A DNA stretch of 64,000 nucleotides from Paenibacillus alginolyticus DSM 5050 = NBRC 15375 (GTDB lineage Bacteria > Bacillota > Bacilli > Paenibacillales > NBRC-103111). A program made the translations under genes and the position numbers. The notes beneath the pieces were generated by a model, which did not search any database, was not told where the DNA came from, and saw only the letters and a list, made by a program, of their open reading frames with translations. Positions 14,593 to 22,177 of this stretch are shown in pieces (position 1 is the stretch's first letter; each line of letters starts with the position of its first letter). The stretch covers positions 107,832 to 171,831 of the forward strand of contig NZ_KE383948.1 of NCBI RefSeq assembly GCF_000422905.1, read 5' to 3'.

Positions 14593-16956
14593 TTACTTAT
14601 GAATCCAAACTAATCCAGCAGAATTATCTTTCGCTTCACCGACAACTCGGAATTTCAATCCATAATTCGGCACAAGGCGTCCGGCGTCAGGAATTAATGC
14701 GTTCATGTAGCTTTTGGAATCGGAGAATTCCTCTACACCTTGCAAGGATTTATAGTTGTATTCGCCTCTGGTTGGGTTGTTGATGTACCATGAAGGCGTC
14801 TTGTCTAGGGAGAAGGCTGCATCTGCGACTTGATAACGAGTCGTTTGCGCGACGGAATCCTGTCCATCTTTTTTGAATATTAAAGCATCGGAATGAGAAT
14901 CTACGACACCTAGGAAGCCTTGTCCTGGATGGATACCGACCCAGTTGTCGAGATAACTGTCATCTGCATACCAAACGAGAAGTCCGGTATTATATTTGAC
15001 ACCACGGCTGTAGGCAAGAGCTTTGTCTGCACCAGCGTAGTTTCTCCATTCCAGATAATAATAGTGCTTCTTAAGTTCCATACCATTCGAAACTACAAAG
15101 CCGTCCAAGTTAAATTTAGGAGCGCCTTCAGCATCGTCTGAGAATACGACTTGACCATTTACGGTTAACTTCGCATTATCCATGGCAAAACCATTCAATG
15201 CGAGTCCACCATCTGTGACGTAGTCAAAGTGGAGGGTAACCTTTTTGCCGGCGAAATGGCTTAAATCATAGGACTTATCAACCCAAGCTCCGTTTGTAGT
15301 TTCCGCACGCGCGTCGCCGTTTGTATCATTGTCACCAATAATATCGAGGGTCACTTGTTCATTATACGTTGATGCTGTAACCGTTAAGTAATCATACTCA
15401 AACTCGACATCGTATAAGGTTTTAAAGTCAAATGTAGCGGTTTGTGCTTGGGTTAAATCAAACTCAGGCGTTGTGAGTGTGGTATGAAGATTATCGCCTT
15501 TTGTACTGTAATAATAGTGTGCACCGAATGCTGGTTGAATACCTGGAACCGCTTTATCCGGCAAATTAACTTTAACAATACCTGGGTTTTTCGACTTCGT
15601 TACGCTCTGATCAATAATCGCAGCCGTACCTAATTTTGTAATGTCATCTGCATTTATTTCACTTACATTTGCCCAGTTTCCGCCCATGGTCTTCTGGAAA
15701 AACTCTTTGTTTTGAGGTGAAAAAGAGCTAGGTGTTGTGCCGGCAATTTTACCGTTCCAACTACCGCCGCTCATGATGGACCAAGAAGCAACGGGCTCGC
15801 CTTGTCCGGTATACTGAGTATCGTACTCATCTGGCAGCCCTAAGTCATGACCAAATTCATGAGCAAAAACACCTACGGCACCATCTTCAGGCTGAATGGT
15901 ATAGTCGTAAGCAGCCATACGGCCACCCCAATAGTCGACCCCGGCAGTTGTGCCCGCAATCGGATACACACCATTTAAAGTCCAGCGGTGAGACCAGATC
16001 GCATTATCGCCTAATTGTCCGCCGCCAGCTTCTTGTCCCGTTCCTGCATGAATAATCATCAGATGGTCAATGATCCCATCAGGTTCGTTTTGGTTGCCAT
16101 CCCCATCTATATCGTATTGGTCAAATTGGTCATAATCAGCCAGATTAATGCCGGATGCAACTGCTGCTTTCAGAGCATCTTTCACAAGATCACGAGGACC
16201 CAGAGGATTCAAATTATCATGACCGCCAGCAGGGTTATCATCTCCGTATTGAGCAGCTTGACCAGGAACGGTTAACCAATCGGATACGTATCCATTTACG
16301 GTATAGCTGCCACCGGATTGCTCTTCATAATACTGTTTAAAGGTTTGAATTTTGGAACCATCGAATAAGGTGAAATCATTATTTCCAAACATCAGCTTCT
16401 GATAATGATCACGATTGAAATCGTTTGCAAACATGTAACCAGGCTCTTGTTTGACATTGTTATGTTTAAAATCCGAGAATTCAGTCAAAAGAACAAGTAC
16501 TTTATCTTCACGAACAGGACCGTTGTATGTATCTTGTTTTGCCGAGGGTACGGGTATGCCATTTGGATTTCCTTTTTTAAAGTTCTCCTGGCCTTTGTTC
16601 AATTGCGATAACAGCTTGGTTTTCTGCTTCGCTATAAAATCCTTTGACTTTTTGTCTATTTCATCATGCTGCGTGTCTTCTTTTGATTTAACACTTTTAT
16701 TGTTTTTGGTGGATACGTATGATTTGACGGCTTTGGCTATTTGTTCAGGTGTTGCACTTTTGCTTAACAGCCCTCTGTCCATCAATCCTTTGGCCAAACG
16801 TTCATCGTCTACAATATTAAAATCTACCGGCGGTGCTTCAAGTGCCTCTTCGTAGTCGGATCCAGCTGCGAATGCAGCAGATGATGTTGTGAAAAGTCCT
16901 GCTGTTAAACTCGTTGCTAGTAAAAAACTAGTGATTTTCAAGGTGCTTTTTTTCAA
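14593..16956 (-). CDS. inhA: Secreted M6-family metalloprotease (immune inhibitor A type)
   Basis: This 787-residue secreted protease has a Sec signal peptide (MKKSTLKITSFLLATSLTAGLF...AFAA) and a propeptide region. The zinc motif HEFGHDLGLPDEYD lies near residue 365, with the HExxH glutamate, and SWSIMSGGSW is the downstream Met-turn-like segment. C-terminal beta-sandwich domains follow (FDFKTLYDVEFEYDYLTV and KVTLHFDYVTDGG...AMDNAKL). Length and order match Bacillus InhA proteases, which degrade host antimicrobial and matrix proteins. GGAGG precedes the ATG at 16956. The gene is transcribed alone, opposite to both flanking operons. Confidence 0.95.
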   Translation of the reverse strand: MKKSTLKITSFLLATSLTAGLFTTSSAAFAAGSDYEEALEAPPVDFNIVDDERLAKGLMDRGLLSKSATPEQIAKAVKSYVSTKNNKSVKSKEDTQHDEIDKKSKDFIAKQKTKLLSQLNKGQENFKKGNPNGIPVPSAKQDTYNGPVREDKVLVLLTEFSDFKHNNVKQEPGYMFANDFNRDHYQKLMFGNNDFTLFDGSKIQTFKQYYEEQSGGSYTVNGYVSDWLTVPGQAAQYGDDNPAGGHDNLNPLGPRDLVKDALKAAVASGINLADYDQFDQYDIDGDGNQNEPDGIIDHLMIIHAGTGQEAGGGQLGDNAIWSHRWTLNGVYPIAGTTAGVDYWGGRMAAYDYTIQPEDGAVGVFAHEFGHDLGLPDEYDTQYTGQGEPVASWSIMSGGSWNGKIAGTTPSSFSPQNKEFFQKTMGGNWANVSEINADDITKLGTAAIIDQSVTKSKNPGIVKVNLPDKAVPGIQPAFGAHYYYSTKGDNLHTTLTTPEFDLTQAQTATFDFKTLYDVEFEYDYLTVTASTYNEQVTLDIIGDNDTNGDARAETTNGAWVDKSYDLSHFAGKKVTLHFDYVTDGGLALNGFAMDNAKLTVNGQVVFSDDAEGAPKFNLDGFVVSNGMELKKHYYYLEWRNYAGADKALAYSRGVKYNTGLLVWYADDSYLDNWVGIHPGQGFLGVVDSHSDALIFKKDGQDSVAQTTRYQVADAAFSLDKTPSWYINNPTRGEYNYKSLQGVEEFSDSKSYMNALIPDAGRLVPNYGLKFRVVGEAKDNSAGLVWIHK

Positions 16957-17260
16957 AATGAAACCTCCTACAAAATAGAGTATGAAACTAATCCATATTT
17001 AACCAATGGTATATTAAAATTAAATAATAGTTTGACTATTCTAGTAAGTGCTTTTAGTCCTGCGTAGTTTGGCCCATATTTTTCCTATTTCGACTATTTT
17101 CTTGATTTTTCGTGTGTTTATTTAAATATCATTAGAGTACAACTGACATGGTAATAGTGTCTGTGTGATGATTTCTAATTTTCGATTTCCATAGATTCCA
17201 TAATATGCCAGACTTTCCTCCTACATATGCGATACTATCTTCCTATCATGTCTATCATTT
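16957..17260. other. Divergent intergenic region between inhA and the fused permease gene
   Basis: The 300-bp stretch is AT-rich and must carry promoters for both directions. I could not identify a convincing -35/-10 pair or operator. No open reading frame with a ribosome binding site is visible. Confidence 0.5.
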
Positions 17261-17290
17261 ATGGATGAAAGTATGAAGGGGGAAGAAACG

Positions 17291-19012
17291 TTGGAACACG
17301 TGAAAATAGGTACTGGAAGTCGCAGATCTTTAATGGGAATCCTACACCGTATTTGGAAGTACAAACTGCACTATATAATTGTCATACCCGCTCTTCTTTT
17401 GATTGCCTTATTTAAGATGTTTCCAATAATCACAAACATAGTGATGTCGTTTAAGAATTATGTTGTTTTTCGAGGATTATGGGGGAGTCCATGGGTCGGC
17501 TTTGATAATTTCTTTCAATTGTTCGGGAATGCTGGCTTCCAAAACGCATTTACGAATACCCTGATTATCAAATTGGCGTATATAACGATTTGCGGAATGA
17601 TTGCACTCGTGGTTGCTTTAGCGGTGAGTGGTTTAAGGTCCAGCAAGTTGAGGAATCTTACTACAACAATAGTTCTTATGCCATTATTTATTCCATCGGT
17701 TGTTGTGGCCTATGTGATATCCCATATGTTGGCACCTACCCAACTAGAGAAGCTTAATCTTCATTTATTTATACTAGGAGATCCCAAGTTTTTTCTACCG
17801 ATGCTAGTCATAGTTGAGGCGCTGAAAACTTGCGGTATACCGATTTTGATAGCTTTGGCTGCAATTGAATCTAAGCGTTCAGTCCTGCTTACTCAAAACA
17901 TAGCTATTGAAAGCTATAAAAGATCACATGTTATCTCAGCAATCCGGTCGATTCTTGCGTTTGCGGTTTTTCAACTATCAACCATTCTTTCCACGGACTT
18001 CGAGCTTGTCCCGAATTTATATAATCCGTTAGTTTACGAAGTTGCAGATACCATAGATACATTTTCGTATCGATCCGGACTAATTAGCGGTAAATATAAC
18101 ATAGCAAGTACTATTGGGACGATTCAATTCGTTGTTCAGTTGCTAGGAACGTTTGCTGCTTACTTGTTAGTTAGAAGATTGTTTTCACATGATCTTTTCA
18201 ACAATTCAAAAGGTACTGAGGCTATTCAATTGCATAGTAAACATAGACATACAATAGGTATTATTGTTTCAACTTTATATGCTGTTGGGATCATGGGGCT
18301 GATTTATTATATATGTATTCAACCTTTCACTGTCCGCAGTACTTCCGGTTTAAATCTGTGGCAAGTATTACCTGTTACTCGATATGTAGGTTATTTTGTG
18401 ATTAACTTTGCTGCGGTAATTGTGAATCTATTCATCACTGCAACGTTAGCTTACCCGTTAACAGTTAAAGATTTGCCCGGAAGAAACATCTACAAACTAG
18501 TATTACTTTTTGTCTTAGCAGCCGGCTCAGGAACGATCTCAGAATACTTGATTATCAAAAGCTTTGGAATGATTAATACGGTATACCCACAGATGGTTCT
18601 TGGATTTTTTGCAATTTTGAATGTGTTTGTAGTAAAGAGTATCTTTAACAGTAAATATGCAAGTCTTAAAGAACAAAACGCTGAACAGGGGCGTGGGGAG
18701 CTATATACCTTTTTCACTTTATTTATTCCAAAGATTTGGAAAATCCTAATCGCACTTGGTGTTTTACAGTTTGTAACTTTGTGTAATTCGTACTTCGTTT
18801 CGTCCTTGTATATGTCGAATTCGAATACTTTTTCACCGATTATGGTCTTTAGAACAATGACAAATGGTGTAAATAAAATGGGAGTCGAGCCTGGAGATCC
18901 GATTATTATGCAGATAGCGGCTATAATAACTTTACCTTCACTTGTGCTGCTGCTTGTGTTTCGTAAATGGTTAACTTCTGAAGTTCTGATTAGTCAAGTC
19001 AGGAAGATGTAG
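17291..19012 (+). CDS. Fused LplB-LplC-like double ABC permease
   Basis: This ~573-residue protein joins two permease halves. The first (YIIVIPALLLIALFKMFPIITNIVMSFKNY...LWGSPWVGFDNF) is the LplB/YtcP-partner type of polysaccharide importers. The second (QPFTVRSTSGLNLWQVLP...AYPLTVKDLPGRNIYKLVLLF) is the LplC/YtcP type. Both EAA loops are degraded: the first region reads SYKRSHVISAIRSILAF and the second NAEQGRGELYTFFTLFIP. AAGGGGGAAG is ideally placed for a TTG start at 17291; an ATG at 17261 in frame has no ribosome binding site. No binding protein or ATPase is adjacent, so it is an orphan. Confidence 0.8.
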   Translation: MEHVKIGTGSRRSLMGILHRIWKYKLHYIIVIPALLLIALFKMFPIITNIVMSFKNYVVFRGLWGSPWVGFDNFFQLFGNAGFQNAFTNTLIIKLAYITICGMIALVVALAVSGLRSSKLRNLTTTIVLMPLFIPSVVVAYVISHMLAPTQLEKLNLHLFILGDPKFFLPMLVIVEALKTCGIPILIALAAIESKRSVLLTQNIAIESYKRSHVISAIRSILAFAVFQLSTILSTDFELVPNLYNPLVYEVADTIDTFSYRSGLISGKYNIASTIGTIQFVVQLLGTFAAYLLVRRLFSHDLFNNSKGTEAIQLHSKHRHTIGIIVSTLYAVGIMGLIYYICIQPFTVRSTSGLNLWQVLPVTRYVGYFVINFAAVIVNLFITATLAYPLTVKDLPGRNIYKLVLLFVLAAGSGTISEYLIIKSFGMINTVYPQMVLGFFAILNVFVVKSIFNSKYASLKEQNAEQGRGELYTFFTLFIPKIWKILIALGVLQFVTLCNSYFVSSLYMSNSNTFSPIMVFRTMTNGVNKMGVEPGDPIIMQIAAIITLPSLVLLLVFRKWLTSEVLISQVRKM

Positions 19013-19102
19013 CTGGAAGTTGACTTATAAAAGCTCTTCCATCCTTTAGTCTAATCTCTGATAACACAGCAGGTGGAATACAAAGTAATCAATTTATTAT
19101 AA

Positions 19103-19297
19103 ATAGCTGAAGTAAAGCGGGCCATGATATCTGCGGGACAAAAGATTGCCATTGTTGCCGATCATAGCAAATTCGAGCGGCAGGGATTGGACTCTTTTTA
19201 CAGCCTTCAAGATGTTGATATTTTGGTTACTAGTGACATAGTAGAACCTAGTATTCTTAATGAAATCCGTCAGTGCGGTGTGCAGGTGATTGTTTGA
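19103..19297 (+). pseudogene. C-terminal remnant of a DeoR/GlpR-family regulator
   Basis: After an in-frame stop the frame reads EVKRAMISAGQKIAIVADHSKF, then DSFYSLQDVDILVTSD, ending CGVQVIV. The K-R-A-M-I and ADHSKF motifs are characteristic of the DeoR C-terminal sugar-phosphate sensor. The N-terminal helix-turn-helix and most of the sensor domain are missing. The fragment belongs to a decayed stretch that also contains a sugar kinase remnant. Confidence 0.75.
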
Positions 19298-19329
19298 CCT
19301 GCAAAGTAATTGATCCTCAATGAAGATGA

Positions 19330-19461
19330 ATGAGAGTTAAAGTAATAGTAAAGAATAGCGAGTGGTCCAAAGAAGCCTTAATGGCATCTAGGACCCCCGC
19401 TTTATTTATTGAAGGCAACCTTGTGGATGGGGGAATTCAGTTGGGGGTTCCGGTTTTCTAA
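19330..19461 (+). pseudogene. Short unidentified coding remnant
   Basis: A 43-codon frame reads ATG...VKNSEWSKEALMASRTPALF...LVDGGIQLGVPVF and has protein-like composition but no good ribosome binding site. It probably represents the 3' end of a deleted gene. I cannot name the family. Confidence 0.35.
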
Positions 19462-19484
19462 CGGAATAATATATCATTTGTTTC

Positions 19485-19919
19485 TTATTTGACTTGGCCA
19501 ATCGATAGGCTTACCTTTTAGTTGCCATACTTCAAGAGTTCGTCGAGGAAAACATTCAGTTCTATTGGCGTGCCGACGCGTACCCGCATCCAGTAGCACC
19601 CTTCGCCACTTACGCGATGCGTTTCAGCGACCTTATCATTTTGTTGAACAAACGTTTGAAATAAATGATAGGCGGTGTTCGATTTCATAAAAACGATAAC
19701 AAAGGCATGCACGACTTGCCCTATTTTGTCCGGATTCCAGCGTAGCGTATACCCTTCAATGACACCAAGATCCTGCGCACGCGAGCGCCAACCGCTTGCC
19801 CAGTCAAGTGAACAAGCTAACTAATTGCCTTGTGGGACTGGGGAGCGTCCATTAGCAAGTAATTCAATATCCGAAGATCTACTTCATCGATCGTATGGTT
19901 GCTTAACATTAGGAAACTC
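19485..19919 (-). pseudogene. Lrp/AsnC-family regulator pseudogene
   Basis: The minus strand starts at ATG 19919 behind AAGGAG with NHTIDEVDLRILNYLLMDA, the AsnC helix-turn-helix start. A TAG interrupts the helix-turn-helix after SHKAIS, a frameshift follows near GARVR/DLGVIEGYTLRWNPDKIG, and the ligand-binding RAM domain continues to HRVSGEGCYWMRVRV and LDELLKYGN. A stop replaces the expected Y/F codon before KVSLSIGQVK. At least three separate lesions show an old pseudogene. It is divergent from the metallo-beta-lactamase pseudogene at 20035. Confidence 0.85.
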
Positions 19920-20034
19920 CTTTCAATGTGAAAATGAAAGCCGATTTTTAGTTTCACCATGTCGTATTCACTAATTCTGGCTTATCCTATAATTGTATCA
20001 GAACCATAAACTTAAAGATAAGAGGTATACGACA

Positions 20035-20568
20035 ATGAAACTTCAATTGATTCGCCACTAAACGCTATGGCTGCAATATGCAGGCGTGTATTTCTTAATT
20101 GATCCGATGTTCTCTGACGCAAAGGTGAACCTCCCGATCCCCAATTCAACAGACGATAGACGGAATCCGCTTGTTCCGTTGCCTTTTGGAATTCATGATG
20201 GATTTCACCCGGACGCAGTACTCGTGACGCATATGCACCGGGATCACTGGGACGACGCGGCTGCAGCTTCGCTGTCAAAATCAACACCGATCCTATGCCA
20301 ACCGGACGATAATGCAACGATCGCTTCCTTTGGTTTTACTTCGGTGACTACGATCAATGAGGTTTTAACGTTCAAAGGCGTGACGATCGTTCGAACAAGC
20401 GGGCAGCACGGTACAGGTGATATCGGGAAGAAAATGGGGCATGTATCAGGCTTTGTCCTCAAAGCGGACAGCCAGCCGACTCTGTACATCGAAGGCATTG
20501 CTGATGAGCAAAGTCTGAAGGAAGCTTTGAAGCAAGCGATTGAATTAGCTCCTAAGCGTGAACAATAA
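20035..20568 (+). pseudogene. Metallo-beta-lactamase-fold hydrolase (UlaG-like) pseudogene
   Basis: From ATG 20035 the frame reads KLQLIRH, then TAA, then TLWLQYAGVYFLIDPM and the metal motif VLVTHMHRDHWDD (H-x-H-x-D-H). The downstream part GHVSGFVLKADSQPTLYIEG should be followed by D and about 60-80 residues with the remaining metal ligands, but joins abruptly to IADEQSLKEALKQAI. So there is a nonsense codon near the N-terminus and an in-frame internal deletion. AGAGG precedes the original start, which faces the Lrp pseudogene across 115 bp. Confidence 0.85.
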
Positions 20569-20575
20569 TTCCCGC

Positions 20576-20613
20576 AAAACCTCCTTTCCGGTGACCGGAT
20601 TGGAGGTTTTTTT
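20576..20613 (+). terminator. Terminator after the metallo-hydrolase pseudogene
   Basis: AAAACCTCC and GGAGGTTTT form the outer stem with an inner CCGG-TGA-CCGG, followed by seven T. Confidence 0.85.
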
Positions 20614-20654
20614 GTGCTTATGGCTTCAATTAAAAAGCAATACAGCAAGCCAAT

Positions 20655-20860
20655 TCCCCGACACGTTTACTTCCATCCGATAAAGAGGAAAATTGATGCA
20701 CTTTTTGCATGTAGTTGTGTTTGAATGCACTATTTGACGCAATACCATCCGAGGTTAGCTCAAACACACCCTCCTACAGCAAAACCATCCAATGTAAACT
20801 CGTCCGCACACTCTTGCTGAAAACAAACCGAAGTTAGCTTGGTTTCTTTGTTCCAGTTAC
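20655..20860. repeat. Degenerate repeated units in a gene-free stretch
   Basis: Related segments recur about every 50 bp: CATCCGAGGTTAGCTC, CATCCAATGTAAACTCG and AAACCGAAGTTAGCTTGG, interspersed with GTGTTTGAATGCAC / CTCAAACACACCC elements that are partly complementary. No coding potential is visible. It looks like a worn extragenic repeat cluster. Confidence 0.4.
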
Positions 20861-20889
20861 TTTGAGTAGCCCCTGCTCCGACTGGTATC

Positions 20890-21378
20890 TTGCACTACCC
20901 ATATTTGACTAGTTGCGGTGCGCCTTCTCCGAATGCCGTAGCAAAGGCTGGTTGGATTGGACTTACTACGCGTCATAGTCGAGGCGATATGTTCAAGGCC
21001 ATATTGGAAGGAAACGCGTACCAGATGGAATGGCTGGGGCAGGAAGCTGAAAAAGTGGGGAGAGAGCCTATCAACAAACTGATTGTTGTAGGTGGGGGTG
21101 CCAAGAATAAACATTGGCTGCAAATAAAAGCAGACGTCTCCGGCATCGAGCTGCAGCATCCGAATTTATCGGAAGAAACACTGCTAGGCGCTGCTTTAAT
21201 GGCGGGTGTCGGTTCTGGAGTGTACGCTTCTTTTGAGCATGCTCTACCACCCATAGAGGCGCAAGTTTATATGCCTGATCCTCTGAGACATGCGCAATAT
21301 CGGTCCATTTTCGAGAATGGGTTCGCGCGCTTTCGTCCGCTGCTCCTAGACTATGACATGTGGCTAAGTCAGCAGTAA
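20890..21378 (+). pseudogene. C-terminal fragment of an FGGY-family carbohydrate kinase
   Basis: The ~162-residue frame carries the FGGY second-domain signatures: YLTSCGAPSPNAVAKAGWIGLTTRHSRGDMFKAILEGNAYQ (family G-x-x-x-P...G...GL...H...RA-x-LEG), then LIVVGGGAKNKHWLQIKADVSG, and LGAALMAGVGSGVY. FGGY kinases are ~500 residues, so the first two thirds, including the sugar-binding domain, are gone. There is no ribosome binding site at its apparent start. With the DeoR remnant it may represent a lost sugar-catabolic operon. Confidence 0.85.
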
Positions 21379-21411
21379 AAAAGCTAACCTTAGCAGGCTA
21401 GCTTTTTTTTG
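21377..21411 (+). terminator. Terminator after the kinase fragment
   Basis: AAGCTAACCT and AGGCTAGCTT form a 10-bp stem with one mismatch, flanked by A and T runs, directly at the stop codon. Confidence 0.85.
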
Positions 21412-21484
21412 TGCAACAATGATATTCTGGAACAAAATAGAATTTAAAGGTAGTATAAGGAATTGGGAAATCGGAGGTTAATCT

Positions 21485-22090
21485 TTGAGAAAAAGTTTTA
21501 GAATAAGCAGCTTTGTTATCGTACTCATTTTGAGTTATATCGTTGTCGCGCCCTATCAATATAGCATGACCGCCTTGCAGTTTTATGTGCTAACCTTAGC
21601 ATGTATACTGCTTTCAGGCCTGAATATCTTCCTATTTTCCAGAAAAATTACACTTGAAAAAGGTGTAGGTATTGTTTTTCTTCTATCCATCATCATCTTC
21701 TCACTGGTAGAAATTCACCACCAAATCCCCAATATAAGAATCAAGCAAATGATTGAACCCTATGTGCATAACGCTCCAATAAAAATGATAGGATATGATA
21801 CATCTCAATCGGCCTCTCTACCAGGTGATCCTAGCAAAAATGAACTAAGCGAAGCTCAAGGATCTAGAACTATATTTCTAGAAAAAGCGATAACTCCTGG
21901 GAAAAATGTGGCTAGGTATACGTTTGTGTTTAAACGTCCTCTTTTTATTAATCGTGTTGATGTATCCCGAAAGATTTGTATCGATGGCTTTATTCTGTGC
22001 AATTATTATTATGTAGGCAGTGTGATTATCGACCCAGATAAGGATGAGTTGATTGCATTTTCAGTAATGAATAAAGGGGTAGGGAAGTGA
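21485..22090 (+). CDS. Hypothetical membrane-anchored protein
   Basis: This 201-residue protein has three N-terminal hydrophobic segments (FVIVLILSYIVVAPYQY, FYVLTLACILLSGLNIFLF and GIVFLLSIIIFSLVEIHH), then a ~115-residue polar domain, probably outside the membrane. That domain has a Cys pair in VSRKICIDGFILCNYYYVG. The start is TTG 21485, with GGAGG 8 nt upstream. It stands alone between the kinase fragment and the converging EAL gene. I do not recognise the family. Confidence 0.7.
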   Translation: MRKSFRISSFVIVLILSYIVVAPYQYSMTALQFYVLTLACILLSGLNIFLFSRKITLEKGVGIVFLLSIIIFSLVEIHHQIPNIRIKQMIEPYVHNAPIKMIGYDTSQSASLPGDPSKNELSEAQGSRTIFLEKAITPGKNVARYTFVFKRPLFINRVDVSRKICIDGFILCNYYYVGSVIIDPDKDELIAFSVMNKGVGK

Positions 22091-22177
22091 GCTGTCATTG
22101 AAATCGGAATCCAACATCATATGTGCTCCGTATTTGAGGCTGCTGAACGACTCTAAAAATCAAATCGGTGCTTCGAT

